This document shows positions 57,269 through 64,000 of a DNA stretch of 64,000 nt, in pieces. Position 1 is the stretch's first letter. Every line of letters begins with the position of its first letter. Below the pieces are notes generated by a model that did not search any database, was not told the DNA's origin, and saw only the letters and a program-made list of their open reading frames with translations. Position numbers and translations under genes: made by a program. The stretch comes from Pelodictyon luteolum (lineage in GTDB: Bacteria > Bacteroidota > Chlorobiia > Chlorobiales > Chlorobiaceae). The stretch covers positions 22,519 to 86,518 of the forward strand of contig NZ_LVWG01000022.1 of the NCBI RefSeq assembly GCF_001622165.1. Direction: 5' to 3'.

Positions 57269-58843
57269 ATGTCTGATCCGCTTATCAAAAGGGCGCTGGT
57301 GTCGGTTTCCGACAAAACCGGCATCGTCGACTTCTGCCGCGAGCTTTCCTCCCTCGGCGTTGAGATTTTTTCAACCGGGGGTACCCTTAAAGCCCTGCAG
57401 GATTCCGGTGTCAAAGCGGCCTCGATCTCTGAGATCACCGGCTTTCCCGAAATCATGGACGGACGGGTGAAGACCCTCCATCCGAAGATCCACGGTGGCC
57501 TTCTTGCAGTCAGGGACAATGCGGCTCATGTTGCCGAGGCAGTGGAGAACGGTATCGGGTTCATCGACATGGTTGTCGTCAACCTCTATCCTTTTGAAGC
57601 GACGGTCGCTAAGCCCGGTGTTTCCTTCGAGGATGCCATCGAGAATATCGACATCGGAGGGCCTTCTATGCTGCGCAGCGCAGCCAAGAACAACGAGTCG
57701 GTCACGGTTCTTACCGACAGTGCCGATTACCCTTCTGTCCTTGCAGAGATGCGTTCCTCCGGCGGCAGGACCACTCGTGCCACCAGGCTTCGTCTGGCCC
57801 GCCAGGTGTTCCAGCTGACCTCCCGCTACGACAGTGCAATCGCCCGGTACCTCACCGGGGCAGAAGGCTCAGCTCCCGCTGCAGCCGAAACCATGATGGT
57901 GAAGCTTGAGCGCGAACTCGATATGCGCTACGGCGAGAACCCCCACCAGAGCGCGGGATTCTACACCCTTACCGACGCTGAGGGAACCCGCTCGTTCGGA
58001 GACTATTTCGAGAAGCTCCACGGCAAGGAGCTTTCCTACAACAATATGCTTGACATTGCTGCGGCATCGGGACTCGTTGAGGAGTTCCGCGGCGAGGATC
58101 CATCGGTTGTCATCATCAAACACACCAATCCGTGCGGTGTCGCACAGGCGCCGACGCTGGTTGAAGCATGGCACAGCGCCTTTGCAACCGATACCCAGGC
58201 TCCTTTCGGGGGCATCATCGCCTTCAACCGTCCGCTCGATATGGAGACGGCACAGGCAGTCAACGGCATTTTCACCGAGATCCTCATCGCTCCCTCCTAT
58301 GAAGAGGGTGTGCTTGATCTGCTCATGAAGAAAAAGGACCGCAGGCTCCTCGTGCAGAAGCAGGCTCTTCCGAAAGGCGGATGGGAGTTCAAGTCCACTC
58401 CGTTCGGCATGCTCGTGCAGGAGCGCGACAGCAAGATCGTTGCCCGGGAGGAACTCAATGTGGTGACGAAGCGCCAGCCTACCGAGGAGGAACTCGGCGA
58501 TCTTATGTTCGCATGGAAAATATGCAAGCACATCAAGAGCAACACGATCCTCTACGTTAAGAACCGTCGCACATACGGCGTTGGAGCGGGCCAGATGTCG
58601 CGTGTCGACTCATCGAAGATTGCACGCTGGAAAGCCTCCGAGGTCAATTTAGACCTCCATGGATCGGTTGTTGCATCCGACGCCTTCTTCCCCTTCGCCG
58701 ACGGCCTGCTTGCCGCAGCCGAAGCCGGTGTCACTGCGGTAATCCAGCCGGGTGGCTCCATCCGTGACAACGAGGTAATCGAGGCTGCCGATGCCAACAA
58801 CCTTGCAATGGTCTTCACCGGCATGCGCCACTTCAAGCACTGA
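57269..58843 (+). CDS. purH: Bifunctional AICAR formyltransferase / IMP cyclohydrolase
   Basis: 524 residues, full length. The N-terminal IMP cyclohydrolase (about 1-195) has [29 protein letters not shown] and [19 protein letters not shown]. The C-terminal transformylase has [24 protein letters not shown] with the catalytic Lys-His, and [11 protein letters not shown]. It performs the last two steps to IMP. A hairpin follows the stop. Confidence 0.98.
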   Translation: MSDPLIKRALVSVSDKTGIVDFCRELSSLGVEIFSTGGTLKALQDSGVKAASISEITGFPEIMDGRVKTLHPKIHGGLLAVRDNAAHVAEAVENGIGFIDMVVVNLYPFEATVAKPGVSFEDAIENIDIGGPSMLRSAAKNNESVTVLTDSADYPSVLAEMRSSGGRTTRATRLRLARQVFQLTSRYDSAIARYLTGAEGSAPAAAETMMVKLERELDMRYGENPHQSAGFYTLTDAEGTRSFGDYFEKLHGKELSYNNMLDIAAASGLVEEFRGEDPSVVIIKHTNPCGVAQAPTLVEAWHSAFATDTQAPFGGIIAFNRPLDMETAQAVNGIFTEILIAPSYEEGVLDLLMKKKDRRLLVQKQALPKGGWEFKSTPFGMLVQERDSKIVAREELNVVTKRQPTEEELGDLMFAWKICKHIKSNTILYVKNRRTYGVGAGQMSRVDSSKIARWKASEVNLDLHGSVVASDAFFPFADGLLAAAEAGVTAVIQPGGSIRDNEVIEAADANNLAMVFTGMRHFKH

Positions 58844-58882
58844 TCAAACCATTCAGGCCACACGATCTGTCATAAGACCCTT

Positions 58883-58908
58883 CAGAAGCCCGCTTGAGCG
58901 GGCTTCTG
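58883..58908 (+). terminator. Perfect hairpin after purH
   Basis: CAGAAGCCCGC and GCGGGCTTCTG are exact complements (11 bases) with a TTGA loop. The T-tract is minimal (TATTG). It lies between convergent genes and can serve both directions. Confidence 0.7.
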
Positions 58909-58976
58909 TATTGCCGGCCTGGCGGTTTCTGCTGAACATGCCCCGAAAGCCTATGAGCTTTTGAGGGGCCAGCGAA

Positions 58977-59462
58977 TTACACGAACCGGGCCATAAGAAA
59001 GATCCCGACCATCATGAATGCAACGGCTACCCGGAAGGCCGTGCCGACTGCAATGCCGATCCAGACGCCGAGACCCGCCATGCCTGCTTCACGCAGGCCC
59101 TTCTCTGCATAGAGTTCTCCCATGACAGCACCGATAAAGGGGCCAAGGATAATGCCCGGCAAGCCGAACGCAACACCGGTCACCGTTCCTGCTGCTGCTC
59201 CGAAGAGGCCGGCTTTGCCTGCCCCGAACCGTTTGGCGCCGAGCAGGCCGGCAAGCATATCGAAGAGGTAGGCGGCCAGGGTGAGGGCCGCAAGGATGAA
59301 AAGGGTCCCCCATCCTACAAAAGCGAACCCTTCGGCCCAGGCCACCAGTATCAGCCCTGCCAAGACAAGCAGCACTCCAGGCAGGGCAGGGACCAGAAGA
59401 CCGGCAAAGCCGGCTAACAGAAGGAGCGCGGAGATCATCCAGAGTATGTCGGTTGTTTCCAT
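58977..59462 (-). CDS. DUF456-family membrane protein
   Basis: 161 residues with four to five hydrophobic, Gly-rich helices: LWMISALLLLAGFAGLLVPALPGVLL, WGTLFILAALTLAAYLFDMLAG, a glycine-zipper-like LFGAAAGTVTGVAFGLPGIILGP, and a final VGTAFRVAVAFMMVGIFLMA (segments spread over residues 5-158). This matches the DUF456 pattern. Function unknown. It is eight bases after queG on the same strand and probably co-transcribed. Confidence 0.8.
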   Translation of the reverse strand: METTDILWMISALLLLAGFAGLLVPALPGVLLVLAGLILVAWAEGFAFVGWGTLFILAALTLAAYLFDMLAGLLGAKRFGAGKAGLFGAAAGTVTGVAFGLPGIILGPFIGAVMGELYAEKGLREAGMAGLGVWIGIAVGTAFRVAVAFMMVGIFLMARFV

Positions 59463-59470
59463 GCTGGTTG

Positions 59471-60415
59471 TCAGGAACGTTGTAGTTCATTGGCAATGAT
59501 GGCCCGGGCATTGCGTTTCAGTCGTTTGAGCCCTATCCGCCATACCGGTGTGCCGGCAAAGAGTGCATTGAATCCTGAACGGGTCAGCTGGAGGATCCTT
59601 TCGGGGTCGAGTCCAGTGAGTTCTTGTCTGGGGGAGAAGGCAGGGTCTGGATTGATGGCCGGTCGCTGGTTATGGGGGCAGTTCTCCTGACAGGTGTCGC
59701 AGCCGAAGAGGTTCCGGCCGATCATTGCTGATTCTTCAGCAGTGAACTCCCGTTTCAACTCGATTGTCAGGTAGGATATGCAGCGGCGTGCATCGATTTT
59801 CCCCGGCCCCTGGAGCGCTCCGGTCGGGCAGGCGTCAATGCATTTCGTGCAGCTGCCGCAGAGGTTCGGCAGCAGGGGTCGCTCTTCCCGGATTTCGATG
59901 TCAAGCAAGAGTTCGCCAAGGAATACGAAGGTGCCGGCCGAGGGGACGATTGCGAGTGTGTTTTTTCCGGTTCTCGCCATGCCGGAGCGTTCGGCCCACT
60001 CTTTTTCCAGAACCGGGGCTCCATCCACGGCGATGAAGGCGTTCGGTTTACAGCCGTTCAGCCGTTCAATGCAGTCCAGAAGGGATTCTGCTTTTTTTCG
60101 CATCACGGTGTGGTAGTCAGCGACCATGGCGTATCGCGACAGTTTCGCCCTGCCGCCGGGCGGATTGTGGCGGTAGCTGACGGCCAGTGATACGACTGTT
60201 TTAAGGCCCGGGAGCAGGCTTTCGGGATGCCGGCGTGCCGGAGCGCCTGTTTCAAGATAGGTCATTTCACCGTGACGACCATCCCTGAGCATCTCGTCAT
60301 AGCGTTCAACAGCCAGGAATCCTGGAGGAGGAGCGGCAAAGCCTATGGCAGAAAACCCCAGCCGGTGAGCTTCCTGTCTGATCTTTCGGGCCAGTGTCGT
60401 GGGCGCTTCATGCAT
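59471..60415 (-). CDS. queG: Epoxyqueuosine reductase
   Basis: 314 residues. The cobalamin-dependent enzyme reduces epoxyqueuosine to queuosine in tRNA. N-terminal GFSAIGFAAP and GRHGEMTYLETGAPARRHPE are family signatures. Two 4Fe-4S motifs are seen, CGSCTKCIDACPTGAL and CDTCQENCPHN, in the expected order. Together with queE in this window it shows that the cell makes queuosine de novo. Confidence 0.94.
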   Translation of the reverse strand: MHEAPTTLARKIRQEAHRLGFSAIGFAAPPPGFLAVERYDEMLRDGRHGEMTYLETGAPARRHPESLLPGLKTVVSLAVSYRHNPPGGRAKLSRYAMVADYHTVMRKKAESLLDCIERLNGCKPNAFIAVDGAPVLEKEWAERSGMARTGKNTLAIVPSAGTFVFLGELLLDIEIREERPLLPNLCGSCTKCIDACPTGALQGPGKIDARRCISYLTIELKREFTAEESAMIGRNLFGCDTCQENCPHNQRPAINPDPAFSPRQELTGLDPERILQLTRSGFNALFAGTPVWRIGLKRLKRNARAIIANELQRS

Positions 60416-60509
60416 AATGAAATATAGGCGAATGCGTCGATTCTTCTTAAGTTACAGGATGTTGCCCTAAGCGGCTGCAGGATATTTCAGGACATTACCC
60501 ATTTTTTGT

Positions 60510-62429
60510 ATGGACAGACGGGATTTTATCAGGAAGATTTTTTTACGCACGGGCATCGGCCTTGGTGTTGCAACCGCTGCATCCGCCGGCCTCGTGGGCT
60601 CGTTCCAACCCCGGAAAGAGCTGTATGAAGACGGTCGGGGGTCAGGTGAAGGGGCTGACCGGCCGGCAGTGCCAAGGACTTGTGTGGTGATCGGCGGAGG
60701 TCTTGCGGGCATCTCGGCCGCCATGGAGCTTGCCTCAAAAGGGATGAGGGTGACACTCGTCGAGTCCTCAACCTCCCTCGGCGGCAAGCTCACTGGATGG
60801 GAGATTGATGCGCTCGGGAGCCGATTTCCTGTCGAGCACGGATTTCATGGTTTTTTTGACCAGTACTACAACCTCAATGCGATGTTCGACAGGGCGGGTA
60901 TAACCGGGGAGGTATTCGACGCTTCTCCCGGGTACCCGGTGATGTTCAAAGAAAGGCCGCGCGAAATATACGGTCAGACCCCGAAAGTGTTCCCGCTGAA
61001 CATTCTTTCGGTGGTGGGACAGTCCCGCTCGCTTGACATTGCATCATTCCTCCGCCAGTACCGAGGCCTTCCGCCAGTGGTCGACATGTTCCGCTACGAC
61101 TATCGGCGCACGTTCGGTGAACTGGATGGCATCGATTTTATGGAGTACTGTCGACGCGGGGAGATATTGCCGGCGTTCATCGATACCGTGCTGCACCCAT
61201 TCGCTGACGCCACGATGAACCGGATGGAGGTGCTTTCGGCTGCCGAAGCGATCCGCTATTTTCATTTTTATTTCATGGGCAGCCCCGAAGGGCTTGCATT
61301 CCGGATCACCAACCGTGACTGCATGACGGCCATCATCAACCCGCTTGAGTCCAAACTCAAGGAACTTGGTGTGCGGGTGCTTTCAGGGAAACGGGTGCTT
61401 CGCTTAGAGCATGAGGGCGGACGCATTGCGGGCGTTCATATCACCGGTCCCGTAAGCGGAGGACTGGTTCTGCACGTTGACGGGGCTTCGGTTCCCGAGA
61501 CGGGGTGGGTGTCGCTCGTCAGCCGTGAAGGCGTGCCGGTTCTGGTCGGCAGGGAGGGCTCGGGGTACCGAGCCTTCGACGGCCGGTGCACCCATATGGG
61601 CTGTCCTGTATCACCGGATTCTTCAGGAGATGGATTCTACTGCCCCTGCCATGCAGGCCGTTTCAACGCTTCGGGTGAGCCTATTGGCGGCCCTCCTCCA
61701 ACACCGCTTCCTCCGCTTTCGGTGACCTTGGAAGGGGCGACCCTGGTGCTCAGTTCAGGTGAAGCGGTCAGTGACGAAGTGCTGCAATGCGAGTATTGCG
61801 TTCTTGCTGCAGATGTTCGTGGAACGAAAGAAATCGTCAGGCACTCCGAGCTCTCAAGCCCGGCATTCGAAAAGTCCGTTGCTTCACTCGGGGAAGCAGA
61901 CCCTTACGCCGTATACCGGCTTTGGCTCGACCGGCCGCTGGAAGGCGAGGGGTACCCGTTCTATACGGTCTCAGGGTACACCTACACCGATTCAGTGTCG
62001 ATCTATTCAGCCTTCCAGGAGCCATTCATCAGTTGGGCAGGGGATCGGGGGGGAAGTGTTGTCGAACTGCATGCCTATGCCATTGCGCCTGAAGACATGC
62101 GCTCTGATGACGAAATCCGCCTGGCCATGCTCAGGGAACTCCACAGTCTTTTCCCGGAAACCCTCAATGCCTCGGTACTGCATGAAGTGTTCATGGTGCA
62201 GTCCAATTTCACACGCTGGGCACCGGGTGAACACGCCGGACGCCCAGGACCGGAAACCCCGTTCCGCAATCTCTTCCTTGCCGGAGACTGGGTACGGGTC
62301 GATGCACCGGTCTTTCTCATGGAGGCGGCAGCGTTCACCGGCCGTATGGCGGCAAACGCTGTGTTCAGAGCCGAAGGGGTACGTTCTGTTCCGCTGCCAA
62401 TCGTGCCGATGGGCGGAATTTTTTCCTGA
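60510..62429 (+). CDS. crtU: Carotenoid ring desaturase/methylase with Rieske domain (CrtU-like)
   Basis: 639 residues. The N-terminus MDRRDFIRKIFLRTG followed by a hydrophobic stretch resembles a twin-arginine signal or anchor. FAD-binding IGGGLAGISAAMELASKGMR (about 58-77) belongs to the phytoene-desaturase-like amine oxidase family. A Rieske 2Fe-2S insertion has Cys360-x-His362 (CTHMGC) and Cys378-x2-His381 (CPCH). The C-terminus RNLFLAGDWVRVDAPVFLME closes the FAD fold. In green sulfur bacteria such an enzyme (CrtU) makes the aromatic rings of chlorobactene or isorenieratene. Assigned from family architecture and lineage; another carotenoid or quinone oxidoreductase is possible. Confidence 0.72.
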   Translation: MDRRDFIRKIFLRTGIGLGVATAASAGLVGSFQPRKELYEDGRGSGEGADRPAVPRTCVVIGGGLAGISAAMELASKGMRVTLVESSTSLGGKLTGWEIDALGSRFPVEHGFHGFFDQYYNLNAMFDRAGITGEVFDASPGYPVMFKERPREIYGQTPKVFPLNILSVVGQSRSLDIASFLRQYRGLPPVVDMFRYDYRRTFGELDGIDFMEYCRRGEILPAFIDTVLHPFADATMNRMEVLSAAEAIRYFHFYFMGSPEGLAFRITNRDCMTAIINPLESKLKELGVRVLSGKRVLRLEHEGGRIAGVHITGPVSGGLVLHVDGASVPETGWVSLVSREGVPVLVGREGSGYRAFDGRCTHMGCPVSPDSSGDGFYCPCHAGRFNASGEPIGGPPPTPLPPLSVTLEGATLVLSSGEAVSDEVLQCEYCVLAADVRGTKEIVRHSELSSPAFEKSVASLGEADPYAVYRLWLDRPLEGEGYPFYTVSGYTYTDSVSIYSAFQEPFISWAGDRGGSVVELHAYAIAPEDMRSDDEIRLAMLRELHSLFPETLNASVLHEVFMVQSNFTRWAPGEHAGRPGPETPFRNLFLAGDWVRVDAPVFLMEAAAFTGRMAANAVFRAEGVRSVPLPIVPMGGIFS

Positions 62430-62462
62430 CGGGGATGTCGATAGCTGCGCCTCTTTTGTCGC

Positions 62463-63110
62463 TCAGCCTTCTTTTACTCCGTTTTGTTCTATAGCTGTGC
62501 TTTCTTCACTCGTTTCCGGTTTGCTGTTACTGATGGCATCGTCAGCCTTCCGGGCATTTTTCATCTGTTCATACCTGTCGACATCCCTTTCAAGCTCCCT
62601 AAACGCCTTGGTGGCACGCATCCGGGTAAGGCTGTACTCACGGTTCTTGATGCTTTCAAGGAATTCCGCATTCGCTTTGCCGACAGGGTAGCTAACAAGG
62701 ACATAAGCCCTGAAGAACTCTCCTTCCTTGACGATACTTTGTTTGGTTACAATACTTCCTGCCAGGGATTCAGATGCAATGTTTTTCTCGACTTGAGTGA
62801 AGAGATCACCGGTTTTCGTGTCCATGCCGTTTCCTACCTCGTCGATGAATCGCTTCTGGATCGATTTTACCTGTACGGCAACCTTTCTGGCGATTTCGGC
62901 CCTGCCGGCAGCCGTTGCCTTGTCAAGGGCCAGCTGCAGGTCCATTGAACGCTGGGTGTTGGCGGCTAAGATATAGTCGTTATCCTTGTGGATATCGTCA
63001 TACCATCCCGGCGCTTTCCCTAGGTTGGTTTCCTGGATCTTAGTGCTCCCGCAACCGGCGGTAAAGAGGGCCATGCTCAGCGCGAGTATGGCCAGAACGG
63101 TATTTTTCAT
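62463..63110 (-). CDS. LPP20-family lipoprotein
   Basis: 215 residues. The signal peptide ends TAGC (Cys20 lipobox). The body carries APGWYDDIHKDNDYILAANT and then a helical region with KATAAGRAEIARKVAVQVKS, the usual LPP20 arrangement of a Trp-rich entry and an Ala-rich helix. The C-terminus is a charged coiled coil. Probably outer-membrane anchored; function unknown. It is transcribed away from the next gene, which has a related fold. Confidence 0.78.
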   Translation of the reverse strand: MKNTVLAILALSMALFTAGCGSTKIQETNLGKAPGWYDDIHKDNDYILAANTQRSMDLQLALDKATAAGRAEIARKVAVQVKSIQKRFIDEVGNGMDTKTGDLFTQVEKNIASESLAGSIVTKQSIVKEGEFFRAYVLVSYPVGKANAEFLESIKNREYSLTRMRATKAFRELERDVDRYEQMKNARKADDAISNSKPETSEESTAIEQNGVKEG

Positions 63111-63289
63111 TGGTTTTCTTCTATGGGGGTTGTTGAAAAGTTTAGTGATCTTGCTACGCTATGGTTTCTTTGAATTTAGTGTAACAATTGTTAATATATG
63201 GCTGGTGCAAATAAAATCCAATAGCCGCAAACATGTGTTTTCGATCTTGCGCCATATTTACTCAATAACTCAAGACCTCCCCTGTCCCC

Positions 63290-63991
63290 ATGCGCTACAT
63301 TTTTTCAGAGCACTTCCACAAAACGGCGAAGACTTCATTGGTTATGGTCCTTGTTGCCTCGTTCATGATGGCGACTGTTGCTGACGCTGCCCAGAAAACC
63401 TTTATACGAGAGTACCGGTATCGCGCAAGCGACAAGGACAGCAAGGTGAGCAGCCGGAATGCAGCGCTCGATCAGGTCACTGCGCTGCTTCTGAAGGAGA
63501 CCGGTGCCTATGTCGAAAGTACCCTGAATACTGAAAAGAGGGAGACGGATCAGGGCATTGACAGCCTCACCACGGAGGATATCACTGCAATATCGGCAGG
63601 TGTGACAAAAACGCAGATTCTCGAAGAGAGCTGGGATGGGACGGAGTATTATGTGAAAGCCGAAATCCAGCTGGATCCTGATGATATCCGTCATCAGCTT
63701 GGTCGGATTCAGGCGGGTCGACAGGCGATGCAGCTGAGCAAAGAGCCGATTGCACAGAAGAGTCCTTCTGATGTGAAAAGCGGAATTTTCGAAGATGAGA
63801 TGTCTGAAAAGGGAAGACTGGCGGAGATGCGGCAGAATTTGGATGCCGCCGGTCTGAAAAAGGATGACGGGCGGAAGCGTGGAACGAATATCCTTCTGGT
63901 CATCGGGGGGCTTGCGCTGATTGGCGGGATTGTTGCACTTGCTGCCGGCGGGGGCGGTTCAGATGACGGCGGTCCGGTAGATGACGATTAA
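63290..63991 (+). CDS. Exported unknown protein, LPP20/FlgT-like domain with C-terminal anchor
   Basis: 233 residues. Signal peptide about 16-34 (SLVMVLVASFMMATVADAA). The domain at 40-140 has SSRNAALDQVTALLLKETGA and WDGTEYYVKAEIQLDP, resembling the FlgT N-terminal/LPP20 fold. A charged linker (about 150-200) is followed by one membrane segment (NILLVIGGLALIGGIVALAA) and a tail GGGGSDDGGPVDDD. The divergent 179-base gap (63111-63289) is A+T-rich and presumably holds promoters for this gene and the LPP20 lipoprotein. Confidence 0.68.
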   Translation: MRYIFSEHFHKTAKTSLVMVLVASFMMATVADAAQKTFIREYRYRASDKDSKVSSRNAALDQVTALLLKETGAYVESTLNTEKRETDQGIDSLTTEDITAISAGVTKTQILEESWDGTEYYVKAEIQLDPDDIRHQLGRIQAGRQAMQLSKEPIAQKSPSDVKSGIFEDEMSEKGRLAEMRQNLDAAGLKKDDGRKRGTNILLVIGGLALIGGIVALAAGGGGSDDGGPVDDD

Positions 63992-64000
63992 TCCTTGGTG

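Overview
The window is a dense, high-GC stretch of a bacterial chromosome that reads as a green sulfur bacterium (Chlorobiaceae), probably a Chlorobium/Pelodictyon-type strain. The evidence is a divergent pair of bacteriochlorophyll c/d/e genes (bchQ radical-SAM methyltransferase and bchV vinyl hydratase), a Rieske-containing carotenoid methylase/desaturase (crtU-like), a RuBisCO-like protein of the green-sulfur type, and a possible small chlorosome envelope protein. Gene order from tsf through pyrH, recX, bchQ, bchV, a small membrane protein, an aldolase/dehydrogenase fusion and an aldolase to the RuBisCO-like gene matches, as I remember it, the Chlorobaculum tepidum CT1780-CT1772 order. No phage, insertion sequence, CRISPR array or rRNA operon was seen.

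Layout. 1-3.7 kb: the end of a type I secretion cluster (truncated ABC exporter, a 92-residue unknown, an HlyD adaptor, a secreted trypsin-like protease). 3.7-8.6 kb: an AbrB-like remnant, clpP, valS and the primary-type sigma factor. 8.7-13.7 kb (minus strand): an S-adenosylmethionine hydrolase-type protein coupled to lptG, and a large M16 peptidase lipoprotein, bordered by simple repeats, a long palindrome and 27-bp tandem repeats. 14-24.4 kb: uvrB, relA/spoT, a lemA-TPM-TPM group, gcvT and ftsK; ftsK is split by a -1 shift at a run of ten A. 24.5-27.4 kb (minus strand): NifU-like scaffold, Mrp carrier, Der GTPase. 27.5-31 kb: rplM-rpsI, rpsB-tsf, pyrH.

31-39.2 kb is the most lineage-specific part. 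bchQ (minus) and bchV (plus) alter ring substituents of the antenna bacteriochlorophyll. They are followed by a small membrane protein, then a class II aldolase/short-chain dehydrogenase fusion, a DhnA-type aldolase, the RuBisCO-like protein and another short-chain dehydrogenase. The last four look like an uncharacterised sugar(-phosphate) pathway.

39.2-46.2 kb is an envelope-polysaccharide operon: lptE, a HEPN protein, rmlA-rmlC-rmlD-rmlB (dTDP-rhamnose), a galE-like epimerase and manC. 46.2-52.1 kb: the small chlorosome-like protein, a eukaryotic-type ileS, a DksA/TraR-family gene that has lost two zinc cysteines, and purF (minus). 52.2-57.2 kb: a membrane protein, tRNA-Ala(GGC), ftsX without ftsE beside it, nfo, a dolichyl-phosphate-mannose-synthase-like glycosyltransferase, queE and purN. 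queE starts with an array of six in-frame ATGs on a 12-bp repeat. 57.2-64 kb: purH, a DUF456 membrane protein, queG, the crtU-like gene and a divergent pair of exported LPP20/FlgT-like proteins.

Best leads: the A10 frameshift in ftsK, the repeated start codons of queE, and the RuBisCO-like gene module next to bacteriochlorophyll genes. All product names come from reading motifs and family resemblance by eye; no database search was run.
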